This document shows positions 1-10,169 of a stretch of 64,000 nucleotides of DNA, in pieces. A program made the position numbers and the translations under genes. Each line of letters opens with the position of its first letter. The first letter of the stretch is position 1. Origin of the DNA: Eutreptiella sp. 'Long Island Sound 2002' (Eukaryota; Euglenozoa; Euglenophyceae; Eutreptiales; Eutreptiaceae); assembly GCA_964036045.1 (NCBI GenBank), contig OZ038402.1, forward strand, positions 3,565,395-3,629,394, read 5' to 3'. The notes under the pieces are model-generated. The model made no database searches. It saw nothing but the letters and a program-made list of their open reading frames with translations, and was not told the DNA's origin.

Positions 1-10
1 TTCTTAGTAC

Positions 11-49
11 TGCGAATTCGGGGCGAATTCGCGCTGCGAATTCGCAGGC
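11..49. repeat. GAATTCG cluster, left copy
   Basis: Three spaced occurrences of GCGAATTCG within about 40 bp. The wording matches the larger cluster at 1029-1126. Confidence 0.5.
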
Positions 50-1028
50 GACGGCAAAATGATCACGCGTGCGCCGTCTTTTCTCCAGATGAAAAACTAA
101 CTTTGAACTGTGCAATGCAATAATTTTTTTGACTTGACAAAATGAAAACTATGATGACTCCGCTTCGATTTAGCCGTTCGTTTTCTTGTGCGGTGCCCGG
201 GTACCCGTTTTCGAAAACAAAATTTACTTTTGAGTTTTGAACACACCGCTGTGTCCGCCTAGCTCCACCGAACACGGCGGTACCCTCCATCCTCCCCAGA
301 AGTTCACCAGTTTGAAGAAAACCCCGTCCCGAACTTTTGAGTTTCGACTTTTTTTTTCTAATTTTTGACAGTCAAAACGTGTTGCCCCTTGGCAACCACG
401 CACTGTCGGGCGTGTGTGGAAGGAGAAGCAGCCGAGAGCAGCCCGACGTAGCCGCAGTGAGGCCCTGGGCACCCACAACGATGTGCACGGAGCTAACGAC
501 GTGCACCGAACTGCACCCAGCCAGCGCACCTGCTCCAACCTCCCTATAAGCTATGTACGTAGCCCCGTGTAGCCCTTGCGTATCCTTGACAGCGGTACCC
601 TCCTTACCTTTCCCGGTGCCGTGTATGCTCTCTCTTAGATTACTTCAAGTCCAACGATTCAATTCAAGAGTGCAATGAATGAAGGCCCAACAAGGGCAAC
701 AAGTGGTTCACATGTGATGGTTTGTGTGTGGATTGGTGATCTTGCATGCTTCGTTCCTGCTTCTTTTCCAAAAGGCATTTGAAAGAAGCAAGGAACTTTG
801 GAATTCTTGGTTTTGATTTGCTTTATTTCTGTCAAATCGTCAAATCGTTTCAGCATGGTAAATGCAAGCAACAACAAACAACAAAAATTGCAAGGTTACG
901 GAAGCTTTTGGGAAATCTTTTATGCGATATGGTACCGGGTAGTGGCATACCCATATGTAAACAGGTGAAGTGCAACCTAGAAGGTAAATTGTAGGTGCCT
1001 ATGGATTCAATCAAGCGAATCAGGGAGG

Positions 1029-1126
1029 ATTCGAATTTGAAGTTGCGAATTCGAATTCGGAGTGGTCCACAAATTCGTGCGAATTCGGGGCGAATTCGAA
1101 TTCGAGCGAATTCGTGCGAATTCGAA
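1029..1126. repeat. GAATTCG cluster, right copy
   Basis: Degenerate tandem array of GAATTCG and GCGAATTCG words over about 100 bp, including the spacer GTGCGAATTCG. It reads as a small satellite-like or slippage-derived array. The function is unknown. Confidence 0.55.
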
Positions 1127-1198
1127 CCTGCATCCCTAATGTCTTGGACCGATCGCTTTCCGCGATGCCAAACGCCCAACAGAGACGAAAAATTTTCG

Positions 1199-1210
1199 CC
1201 TCTGCTACCA
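1199..1210 (-). other. Isolated primer-binding-site-like 12-mer
   Basis: On the minus strand this reads TGGTAGCAGAGG directly after TTTCA, the same arrangement as the LTR end and PBS of element C (63510-63521). It would match the 3' end of an initiator-Met tRNA ending CTCTGCTACCA. No gag homology follows, so it is either a relic of a further minus-strand element whose 5' LTR ended at 1211, or chance. Confidence 0.35.
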
Positions 1211-1556
1211 TGAAACCAGACCGGGTGGTCAGGAGCAGAGGTCGCAGTGGCATGGGCAGCAACATTGCTTGGCACCGAAGACATAACGATAATGTTGACT
1301 GAATAGTATCCTGCAAACAGATATGGTACACATAGCCAATGAAATACCTGATATGCACATATGAGAAATCCACCCTATCATCCACTAATTGATATATCTA
1401 CTAAACATCCCAGATTGCCCTATCTATGCCACATCCTATGTTCCTAACAAGGAAATGGAATATGATATACCCTATCCCACATATATCCCATATATAGGGC
1501 CAAATAATGCTCCCTTAGGGGTAAAATGCCAGCGTAGGGTTGTGACCTGCTTCAAG

Positions 1557-2026
1557 TCTCCATAGTGCCATCTCAGAAGATGTGCACTCTTTGTTTTGGG
1601 TCCCATATGTGCTGAGGTGGCAGGGCATGTGGCAATGAGGTCACTGCCATGTCACATGGGATCTTCCTACTTAGCTAGGCTGACCGGGAATTGAACCCAG
1701 GACCTCTCAAAAAGAGGTGCCCAGCCCCCTAGGGTGCATACCACTAGGATAGCTAAGCATTCATGGAAAAACATAGATAAATTCATAGGCTCTGCCCTGG
1801 ATATGTCAGTTCTCAGTCAACTCAGGAAAAGATGATTTGCCTCAAATTGAAAGGGGATTAAGGGGTCCACTCCATATCCTGATTGGGTGTTTGGTTCCAT
1901 AGGTCAAAATGTGTTATCACCACTTTTGGTGGGGCCAATACTAAGATAGAAATGCCTGGATGCTCAGTGCATCCCTAATACAACTAGAGTATGCCTCAAA
2001 GCATTGGAAAAGCACTTTTTCTTACT
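1557..2026 (-). repeat. Element A 3' LTR, truncated
   Basis: This aligns without gaps to 43087-43556 (470 bp, about six mismatches). It starts, in minus-strand sense, with AGTAAGAAAAAGTGC directly after a run of six G, as in B. The last 314 bp of the 5' LTR (42773-43086) have no counterpart here, so the end is deleted or replaced, and no target duplication can be read. Confidence 0.75.
1675..1757 (-). other. tRNA-like module inside A LTR (3' copy)
   Basis: In minus-strand sense there is an A-box-like CCTAGTGGTATGC, a 5-bp anticodon-arm-like stem ACCTC/GAGGT enclosing a 7-nt loop TTTTTGA (anticodon position TTT), and a T arm with GGTTCAATTCCC (B box). The acceptor stem does not pair well. It is probably a tRNA-derived (SINE-type) or pol III promoter-like module carried in the LTR, not a functional tRNA gene. 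A second copy is at 43205-43287. Confidence 0.5.
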
Positions 2027-2032
2027 CCCCCC
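2027..2032 (-). other. Element A polypurine tract
   Basis: Six G on the minus strand, preceded by CAA and followed immediately by the LTR start AGTAAG. The same GGGGGG-AGTAAG junction is at 36321-36332 for B. It would prime plus-strand synthesis. Confidence 0.75.
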
Positions 2033-3079
2033 TTGTGCTGTGGTGGCCACCACTGTCGCATTTTTAGGAAAAAGGGATTTTTTCTTGGCCTTTCCTTGGT
2101 TTCCACATCTACTTGAAAATACCTATAGTTTCCCTCACACAGAAAAATGGGCGCTCACCATGGCTGGCGCTCTTTTGCTGCTCTGTTTGTAACATTTCCT
2201 ACAGAAGACTCAGCGCTCATGGCGCTGCCGGGGCTCCTGTGGCTTGGTTGGGTTAGTTTGGGAGCATGCCAAAACATGTGCATGTGCATCCCTCCCTCCA
2301 AGACGCAGCGCGACACAAACCCAACGCAAGACACAATATACACACTCGCATGGGTTCTCGTAAACCTGCTGGCGAGCTGTGACCTGTCTTAGGGCGAAGG
2401 GAGTCGTAAAAAAATTAAATTGCCCCTTGGTGGGGTCTTGGGTTCTGCTCAGTCTCTCCAGGCTGCTGCGTTTCGGCCCGAACACGGCCTACTCAGCGAG
2501 GCTGCGCGTGGGTATCTGCAGAGGCAGGAATGGGAGAATTATGGACGAATCCACGCAAAAGCGAAGCGACGACACCAAAATCCGTCAAATGACGGCCTAG
2601 AATTTTTCTAAGACAACACACCTGAGCAGAATCCAATTGTGCATCAGAAGCACATTTTTATAGAAATTATAGTCATCTCTAGATTTTTTAAATCAAGAAA
2701 TTCCTACGCATAAAAAGGCGGCGCGCAGGAGCGGCTCCTAGCGAAGCGCCGGAAAATGCAGAAATAATGGCATTATAAACGTATGTCTCACGTAGTCTTG
2801 AAAATGACGAGACACACTTTAATCAATCAACAGACAGATTCCACCCACACTAATAGAAGTATCAAAAATCGAAGAATTCGAAAATCAACGAAAAGACTTC
2901 AATGAATCAGGTATAAACTACACGTATGCTCATCTCGTATGCCGCATACACATTGCTCGTCTCGTGTCTCCGTGAACGAGTCTTGTAGCTGCGCTAACAA
3001 ACCATAGAGGGCTAGATTAGAAAGATTGCAGATGATTAGAGGTGAGATTAGGGAAAAAACAGATGGCCTTCGGCCAGGG

Positions 3080-3146
3080 AGTGGTTGTCACGGGGGGCTA
3101 CCGGTCCTGTCCTGCGGTGCAATGCGGGGCAACTGTGACAACTGCT
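3080..3146 (-). other. Stem-loop in A 3' region
   Basis: The ends AGTGGTTGTCAC and GTGACAACTGCT pair over 10 of 12 positions. The same two arms occur in B but are separated there by its internal inversion (arms near 16117-16143 and 16840-16865). Confidence 0.45.
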
Positions 3147-3443
3147 CTTACAGCACCAACCTCCCTTTTTGTTCCACTGATTAGAACATACACACCGATG
3201 CATAGCGACGATTTCGCTTGCGCTTCGTTTTCCGCCCCACCTTGCTTCACTCTCGAGCGGTAGGTAAGGTGAGTAAGCCCAGGTGGGGCCAACCCGGGTG
3301 GAGTTCGTGATTGAGGTTCAGATGGGCAGGTTTGCCCAAGCCACTCGTGCATGCTCGCGCATTCACACACGCATTAAAGGGTAGGCCACACGAAGTGCGC
3401 ACGGTAAACCTTGTTTAGGCTACCCAGGGGCTCTTCGGTACGT

Positions 3444-3472
3444 TCTTTAAGAGAACCTGAGGAGTCCCTTAA
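3444..3472 (-). other. Hairpin in A 3' region
   Basis: Arms around the loop word CTCCTCAG pair with G-T wobbles. The B counterpart at 34993-35022 is a perfect 10-bp stem (CTTTAAGAGA/TCTCTTAAAG). Confidence 0.45.
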
Positions 3473-3508
3473 CGCTTGCTTGCTTGACAGGGGAGCTGAT
3501 CTTTCAGC

Positions 3509-3590
3509 GTGTTTGCGGACAGTGTATTATAGGTCACACTGAGAACCGTATAATACGGGGAGTGTGGCTTGGTTCCTCCGCCGCAAACAC
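3509..3590 (-). ncRNA. Conserved 82-nt RNA structure, A copy
   Basis: In element sense an outer 10-bp stem (GTGTTTGCGG with CCGCAAACAC) encloses a GTATTATAC hairpin and a second possible pairing GTATTATA with TATAATAC. The B copy (34877-34958) has the same length. The outer closing pair changes G-C to A-T, and the pair flanking GTATTATAC changes C-G to G-C. Such paired changes support an RNA structure; its role (packaging, dimerisation, export or replication) is unknown. Confidence 0.55.
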
Positions 3591-3667
3591 CCCTTCATTT
3601 GCCTTTGCTTTACAGGTGGGCAGGTAGGGTGATTGGTGCAGCAGCATACCATTTTTTTCATGCCCTG

Positions 3668-4090
3668 CTAAACAAGGGCGCAGATCACACAAACAAGTAA
3701 CTCCGCCTCTGCCTGTGGCAGAGCAGGGAGTCCGACTTCATCGACATCTGCGCCGTGCACGCAAAAAGAGCACCTCTTCCCTCCAAGCCCTAGCAGGGGA
3801 AACGCGTTGTGGCGTCCCCTGTTAGGCCTCAGTTTCTTAACAGCGCTGTGTTCTCTTGTCTTCTTCACAGGAGGGTCGCTAGGACCCACGACATGTTCTT
3901 CAACAACACCCAGTAGAGTGTGCGTGTAGGAGTGGTAGTCCTGAGTGGGAGCTTGAGCCAGTTGCAGCAGTGCTCGCCCACCGGGATGGTGCCACTGTAG
4001 GGTGTGTAGGACCTGTAGTGCGTGTGTCACTGTCCCACCCGTTTCTTGCAATTTTAGCAGGGTTGGTGGGCTGTGGCAGTGGTTAGGTCA
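3668..4090 (-). other. Possible small ORF in A 3' region
   Basis: An open frame of up to about 140 codons without a convincing ATG. Its second half matches a frame in B (34535-34753) without indels over about 180 nt: PPVKKTREHSA, PNRGRHNAF, LLGLG and a Cys pair (CSFCVH in A, CSRCVH in B). Identity is high at the nucleotide level and not concentrated at third positions, so conservation may be of RNA instead of protein. Function unknown. Confidence 0.3.
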
Positions 4091-4410
4091 GTGTTTTGGC
4101 CACTTAGCAAAACGGCGTTTTCATGCCTTCATAGCTTTTGGCCACCCCTCCCTGTAGTAGACAGATAGGTAGGGAAAACAATACGTGGATTAGTACGCTG
4201 GGTATTCCCCAAAGGTTTTGCGCCAGCACAGAAATTGGGCGCTTAGGGGCGGGGAGACCCGGGGCGTACCCCGTGGCATCAATAAGCCAACCCTCCAGGT
4301 TTAGCAAGCGTGCAGACTTGGGTATAATTAGGACACCACTTCTGCGGCTTGCTCTCAGGACCTTAGGAATAGCACACTCACACATACACTTTGGCAGGTA
4401 AGGGTAAGGT

Positions 4411-6205
4411 TCAGTCCTTAGCTTTAGTCTTGGAGGCAAGCGTCTCAGCGAGCCTCAGCAACTGGCCAAGGTTGTTCTGGGATAAGTAGTCAACCAGAAC
4501 TGAGTATAGGCGTCCCTCAGGTAGAACAAACGCAGAGAAGGGCTCCCAGGTGGCCTCTTCGACTCCAAACCCTTCCCAGAGGGTGAGGAAGCGCCAACCC
4601 TGGCGATAGCGGTGGCGTAGGACAGACTTCACCAGGTAGAAGCCCTCCTTAGCCATCTCCTCGGCGTTCATGTCGGGGAGGTCACCTTCAACTTCCATAG
4701 GGCTGGCAGCCCCTTGTAGGTCCAGAGCGGCGATTTCCTCGTCATTCAGCTCCCACTCCTCCCCACAGAGGTCTTCAGGATCATAGTAGCGCTTCAGGTG
4801 TTGAGCAGCGCACACCAGGGTCCCCCCTAGACGGGGAGAACATCGCACGGTGATACGGTGTCCATCCACTGAGAGAATCTTGTACGGCCCGAAGTATGGG
4901 TCATCGCTGGTAGAGCGTGGCCAGGCGGGTAGTCGACTGTGGTGCACCAGCACCCAGTCCCCCTCTTGGTAGGTGGCCGGTACTCGGTGCTTGTTCTTCT
5001 TGTTCCACTGACGCTCCCTCACTCTCTGGAGCATTGCCTTGGCCTTGTCCACCTTCGCTTGTTGCTCTTGGACCCATTCACCCACAGAAGAATGGGTGTC
5101 CTCTGGATAGGGGGCATGTAGGAACCATGCCGGGCGCCCTAGGAATAGCTCATGGGGCGAGTAGCCAGTAGCTGAACTCTCTTGGGAGTTCATCATCAAG
5201 GATATGACGGGGAGTAGTCTCACCCAGTCTCTGGTGCGTTCAGTTTTGCACCATATCCGTACGTTCTCCTTCAGGACACGGATCTGTCGCTCACATAGGG
5301 GGTTGCTCGTGTGCGAGTAGGGAATCCCCGTAGACACCTGGACATTGAGGGATCTCAGGACCCTCTTGTACCAACCGGTATCTGAGCGTACTCGTACGTC
5401 CTCATCGGAGTTGATCTCCTTGGGCGCCCCATAGACACAAAACCACTCCTCCAATAGTATCTTGATAGTCTCCTCCCCGGTAATGTGCTTGGTACATGGG
5501 AACACCCTGGTAAACCTGGTCAACCCACAGGTTACCACGAGGGCGAAGTCATAGCCCCCGAACTTCGGCATCTCCGTGTAGTCCACGTATAGAACACTGT
5601 TAGCACAGTGAGGGATGGGCAGGGTCGAGTAGAGACCTCTGTCCCTGATATCCCCCGGTTTACAGGACCTGCACGGGCACTTGTCCACGATAGGCTGGAG
5701 GGTTTTCCGCAGTTGGTCGTCAGTCCACGTAGTGTGGAACCACAGCTTGAACAGCCTCAGGGTACGGTCAGCACCCACATGACCGCTGGACTCATTGGTC
5801 CACTTCAGCAGCGCTGGGACTCGGTCACTAGGCACCACGATGCGGTCCTCGTGCCAGAGGTAGCTCTTGTCCCTCTTCCACTGGTCTTGGTTGACCAGGA
5901 GGGGTTCAAGGCGTTTCTCCAGGCGCTTGTAGATATCCCCAAACTCCTTCAGGTACTCTGATTGTTGGAGTCCATCCAGGGGGCGTATCATCGTCATGTT
6001 GAGGTCCAAGTGGACGTCCATACGGCTGAACGCCTCCTTAGCCAGCGCTTCAGACCGGGCACCAATCAGGGCGTCGAAGTTGTTGCGGCTGATGTAGTCG
6101 GCACACTCGTTCTTCACTCCCTGGATATGGTGTACCGTCAGCCGTAGTTGACTGAGGTAGGTCCACCAGCGCCGTAGCTTGGCCTTCTCAGGTGGGGGGC
6201 CCTTC
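4411..6205 (-). pseudogene. pol: Element A pol, 3' part: integrase and chromodomain
   Basis: A continuous open frame from the B insertion point to the pol stop (about 597 codons). It starts with the end of the RNase H/connection region (GPPPEKAK, then ADYISRNNF). A zinc-binding-type H...CPCRSC segment follows, then the integrase core with Asp in DYTE, Asp in INSDEDVR and Glu in NPLCER, an SH3-like tail (VLVHHSRLPAWPR, DPYFGPYKI), and near the end a chromodomain (WRFLTLWEGF, ATWEP). The integrase core has SDED where most gypsy elements have SDRGPQF; B shares this. The half itself is intact but cut off from the rest of pol by B. Confidence 0.9.
6202..6205. repeat. Target-site duplication of B, left copy
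   Basis: CTTC directly before the B 5' LTR. The right copy is at 37036-37039. Removing one copy restores the A pol frame. Confidence 0.85.
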
Positions 6206-6914
6206 AGTAAGAAAAAGTCACTGCCATGTCTTTCTTGGAGGGCTTGATCCAGGCTAAGCCCCCCTTAAAACCCTTTGTTGATGCTAAGACAAACTTAAGT
6301 GTTTTTATCTCTCTTTTGTTGCCTAAAGTACACTTTCTCAAAGTAACTAGGGTTGTGACCCTAGCCCCCCCATGAAGTTCACCCCTACCACTCAACTGAG
6401 CGGAGGTACCTTCCTTCATGGAGGACATACCAAAATAAAACAGGCATTTCATGCTTGTTGGCCTTGGAGGTTAAGCCTAAGTGGTCTCCCACCCCAAGAC
6501 CCCTATACTCAATTGTTTCTACCACTTATTGTGGTCCTACTTTGTAACTGTATCTGAATTCAGTTGCTTGGCCAAGTCATTTTCTGTGTGGTCCTGACAT
6601 CTATGCCCCTCAGTCCTAACAAGCACCATTTCACCCAAACGAGTGCACATGAAGTGGCTAATGCAACCTCTGAGGCTAGAGTCTGACCAATTTTCATATA
6701 AAATCTTTTGTATTATCCATTTGTGATTGAATCTATGTGTATAAACCTGCTTTGTCTATCTGCAGCCCTTCTGTGTTACACTGGATTCCAAAACCAATCA
6801 TTGATTCGATCCACATCCTCTTATTGCTCTACTTGCTGCTTTGGTTTGGGTTTTCAACTACAAAACCTGCAGGACATCATCAAAATATCTAGGGCATAAA
6901 GCAAGGACATCTTT
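6206..6914 (+). repeat. Element B 5' LTR
   Basis: Direct repeat of 36327-37035. It begins AGTAAGAAAAAGTCAC and ends GACATCTTT, so it lacks the usual TG...CA ends. Limits are set by the flanking CTTC duplication, the PPT and the PBS. Confidence 0.9.
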
Positions 6915-6915
6915 C

Positions 6916-6927
6916 CGGTAGCAGAGA
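6916..6927 (+). other. Element B primer-binding site
   Basis: CGGTAGCAGAGA one base after the LTR. It differs slightly from the TGGTAGCAGAGG of element C; the primer is probably initiator-Met tRNA. Confidence 0.65.
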
Positions 6928-7414
6928 CAGTCCCTTGTGACCTTTTGAACCGACCCTGAGAAGAAGTGCAGAACAAAAGCTCAACAACAAGTTCATCATG
7001 TCCACGCCAAGCGTCAGGACCTGGCCCATCCGAACTGTCCAAGTACAAATGGGCAGCATGGCCCACCCAATGAGTGAACCACCTCACCGAGCTCCACATT
7101 ATCTCAGTGGCGCATCTGGGTCCCAAGGAGATCCAGAACGCAGAAGGGCGGAAGAGAATAAAGGCCTTACCACCGAGGCCTTAGCAGCACACGGTGGAGA
7201 CAGCTACAGTCACCTCTACAGACGTGTAGCTGCCTCAATATCAAGATCAAATTGTCCAGCTTCATCCTCAACTGCCATTGAAGGACCTGAGGAGTATGAG
7301 GAGCTGAAGCAGAAGATGGATGAGTACATCCTACATCAGGAGTACTACAAATCCATCCGTGGGGAAGATGGAGAGAAGCCACTGGCTGTACATGGATCCA
7401 TACCACGTACAGAC

Positions 7415-7419
7415 CTAGG
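7415..7419. repeat. Target-site duplication of E, left copy
   Basis: CTAGG; the right copy is at 10170-10174. Confidence 0.9.
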
Positions 7420-7649
7420 TGTAACGTACCACGACTTGACGTTAACCCTGAGATCCCAAATCCCTCAGGCGGCACCATGCAGAACAACTCCGTAATCACA
7501 GCTGATTTAACAAACAGGACATTTGGTGCCTAAAACAAGCGATAATGTTTTATAATAAAACATGCGCTATTTACAACACAGTGCGATCTCGATTTATCTA
7601 CAATGCGCATGCGCGACCTGCGATGCGGGCAGTGCACTGGTCTGCTGCA
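7420..7649 (-). repeat. Element E LTR, left copy
   Basis: 230 bp, identical to 9940-10169. In minus sense it contains a TATA-like TATTATAAAAC and the palindrome-bearing word GGTCGCGCATGCGCA (7604-7618). Confidence 0.9.
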
Positions 7650-9504
7650 CGCCCACCCAAGACAGTCCAAGGGGACCAGGGGCTGGCTGACACACACAAA
7701 CAGTGGCAGCCAGTGCACTGCGTACCAAAAACAGAGCAATAATGTACACAAAAAAAAATAGACACTCAGAAAAAAAATACCAAGCACACAAAAATTTCTA
7801 GAACACCCCGGTGCCCAACGATGGACCCCCACCTGGTGTCAGGGGCTCTTTGTGTGTTTAGTATACAAACAAAATAGCCATTTGCATCCTGTGGCGTCAA
7901 CCTTAAAAGGAGTCTTGCCAGGCCCCTCTGCCCATCCCCCAATGGTGGCCACCCATTGGTTAGGTGGGGCAGCGTTCCTATTTACCTGCTGACCCCATAC
8001 AGGAAAAAAAAATTAGCAACTACTCACTGCCCATTGCCACTTTTCCTGCACCAAAAAGAAAACCCCTGCTCAGAAGGTTGGTTGTATAAAAAAAAAACAA
8101 CAACACAACACAAACAGACATAGCAGCATATTGACAATAAAACTGCATGTGGACTGACCCACAGGGTACAAACCCTTACGCTAATGAACAAAGCTGCTGG
8201 TCCTCCAAGGGACTTAAGCCCCATATATCAGACTTATCTTAAAATTGTGCGCCAACTTAACTTCTGAGCATCTCGAAGGGGCATGGTGCTTGGCCGGGTC
8301 TTGAGGGGGGGATTGGCCTGCCTTGATGGCTTGAGGCCCCCCAATCAGTTCCTGAAACACAGGAACTAAGAGGAAAAAGGATACAATAACACGTCCATAT
8401 ATGCATCAGCGCGACGTCGTGTGAACAGCAAAACTGCGAAGTAACACCCAAATCACATCGGCCAGTGCAAAGCAAACTGCACAGTGTCAGTCCTGTAACA
8501 TGCTGCATGCAAAGCAGTGCGAGGCAACAGCAAAATGCAAAGTAGACTTCCTGAGCACTGCTCCCAGGGCACACAGGATGCCAGCAGAACGAAACACAGC
8601 AGAAAACAGCACCACCCACGTGCCGCGCACACTACACAAGACATGTACCTGCACAGGTTGACTTCGGAGCGGGGCCTTCCTGCTCCACGCTCACCCGTCG
8701 TCACTGCGCTTGGCGTCCTTGCTCCTTGAAACACAAGGCAAGGGGAACGTGGCAGACAGGCGAAAAGTTAAGACATCACCAAATCAAAATCTGACTGTCG
8801 AACCAACGAACAGCAGGGGAGGGGAGGCAACAACCGACACAAAGCCTAAATTCAGACAAGTCCGAAACCTGCTCCCTTAGATTTAGTGCTGAAAAACTGA
8901 AGCAAGGGTGCATGTTTGTGCAAGGCTCTGAGCACAAAAACAGTGGCCTTCAAGGGCAAAAAGCCCTTGGCATCAGACCCAGTTTTTCCATCTGACTCAT
9001 TTGAGTTAGTTTTCGCTCCATGTTATAAAGAACTGACGAAAGCCTGGAAAACAAGAGGAGCGGAGGTATCCAGTTCCAGGATGAGCCCACAAATGCCTGC
9101 GGTAGCGAATATAACACGTGGTGAAGCTGAGCTGAGCATGGCGCTAGGTTATGGCTTGGAATGCTGCCACACCCGTGGCTTTCAGAACAAGCGCGCACCA
9201 ACACACGCACCACACACAACCTTGAGCAGCTCGCTTCTCAGCGCCTGCCAAACGCTCTTTTTGTTATCGCGCCCCGTCACTGAGCGGTCCTGGTCGCTTC
9301 TGCGACGCGGCACGTCTGCGCCGTGCGCCATTTCTTGCCGCCACGAACACGGCGCTGCGACGAATCCAGCGCCAACGGTGCTATACTCGGTGGCACGGTG
9401 TCCTTGTCAACAGAAACGGAGGCCGTGTCGAACATAGCCAAAGCCTCCTCCAAGATGACGTCGAGGCTGATCGTAAGATGATGTTGAGGCTCAGCAGAGG
9501 AGGC
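7650..9504. other. Element E internal region without a supported gene
   Basis: About 1.85 kb of non-coding internal sequence. Short frames on both strands have Cys-rich or low-complexity translations and no recognisable domain. Confidence 0.5.
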
Positions 9505-9882
9505 TCAAATACCTTCATGCTCCTTGAGACTGGCCTCCAACGGCGACACACTGCTTGAAGACCCGTTCACCGCCACCAGTTTGTCCTCCAGCACAGTGTC
9601 AGGCATGAACGAAGGAACACAAAATTCACGGCAAGGGGGCACAAACCCCACAGCCCTAGGCTCACCTTCAAGGCACCGAAGCACATTTTGCGGCTGCCAC
9701 ACGCGCAGTTTGCGTGCATAGTCCTGACACTCCATGTCCCACTGCGCCGCACGACGAAGAACCTCACGGAGCGCCTCCTCGCGTCGTTCGGGCACTGACG
9801 AACTGCACAGCCGGCGCACACTGGAGCTGTCCAAGGTCCTGATCTCGTCAACCGACTTGATCTTACAGCGGCGGCGCGGCAT
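9505..9882 (-). CDS. Small ORF of element E (about 125 aa)
   Basis: ATG at 9882; the same frame also opens at a TTG at 9900. It lies 57 bp inside the right LTR, the position of a gag start if E runs on the minus strand. The product begins MPRRRCKIKSVDEIRTL and contains a charged helical stretch (PERREEALREVLRRAAQWD). I recognise no family. F has a coiled-coil ORF of similar size in the same place, suggesting a common plan for these small elements, although the sequences are not evidently alike. Confidence 0.4.
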   Translation of the reverse strand: MPRRRCKIKSVDEIRTLDSSSVRRLCSSSVPERREEALREVLRRAAQWDMECQDYARKLRVWQPQNVLRCLEGEPRAVGFVPPCREFCVPSFMPDTVLEDKLVAVNGSSSSVSPLEASLKEHEGI

Positions 9883-9939
9883 TTCCGTCCCGTGTCTCAA
9901 TGCAGCCTAACGAAATCGTTCTGGTCAAGTTTGTTAAAT

Positions 9940-10169
9940 TGTAACGTACCACGACTTGACGTTAACCCTGAGATCCCAAATCCCTCAGGCGGCACCATGC
10001 AGAACAACTCCGTAATCACAGCTGATTTAACAAACAGGACATTTGGTGCCTAAAACAAGCGATAATGTTTTATAATAAAACATGCGCTATTTACAACACA
10101 GTGCGATCTCGATTTATCTACAATGCGCATGCGCGACCTGCGATGCGGGCAGTGCACTGGTCTGCTGCA
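9940..10169 (-). repeat. Element E LTR, right copy
   Basis: Identical to 7420-7649. It is the 5' LTR if E is read on the minus strand. The shared 15-mer is at 10124-10138. Confidence 0.9.

Larger units (their letters stand above)
1..1198. other. Unclassified left flank with GAATTCG-rich clusters
   Basis: No coding region can be supported here; open frames are short, overlap on both strands and show no recognisable motifs. Two clusters of the word GAATTCG, at 11-49 and 1029-1126, share phrases such as GGGGCGAATTCG. They bracket about 1 kb of ordinary sequence. The segment directly follows (minus-strand sense) a primer-binding-site-like 12-mer at 1199-1210, so part of it may be leader or internal sequence of another minus-strand LTR element that leaves the window. 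Confidence 0.4.
2033..4410 (-). other. Element A 3' region (pol stop to PPT)
   Basis: This is 2.4 kb between the end of pol and the polypurine tract. The pol-proximal half is collinear with the B 3' region (17338-17629 joined to 34539 onwards), with long identical blocks. It includes a hairpin-forming segment (3080-3146), a conserved 82-nt structured segment (3509-3590), a hairpin (3444-3472) and a possible short reading frame (3668-4090). The PPT-proximal part (2033-3040) shows no recognisable feature. No envelope-like gene is visible. Confidence 0.7.
7420..10169 (-). mobile_element. Element E: non-autonomous LTR retrotransposon (2.75 kb)
   Basis: Two identical 230-bp LTRs (TG...CA ends) enclose 2,290 bp and are flanked by CTAGG on both sides, inside B gag. 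No gag-pol is present. The only plausible reading frame (9505-9882) is on the minus strand just downstream of the right LTR, and the LTR shares a 15-mer with the F LTR in that orientation, so I read E as minus-strand. Mobilisation must use proteins from elsewhere. The identical LTRs make it one of the youngest insertions here. Confidence 0.9.

Noticed and set aside
1675-1757. Functional tRNA-Lys gene
   Set aside because: The acceptor stem does not pair and the D arm is poor; it sits inside an LTR and is duplicated with it.
3060-3152. Terminal inverted repeats of a DNA transposon (TTGTCAC/GTGACAA words here and at 16116-16875)
   Set aside because: The pattern at 16116-16875 is explained by the inversion in B, and the A copy is an ordinary collinear 3' region; no target duplication or transposase.
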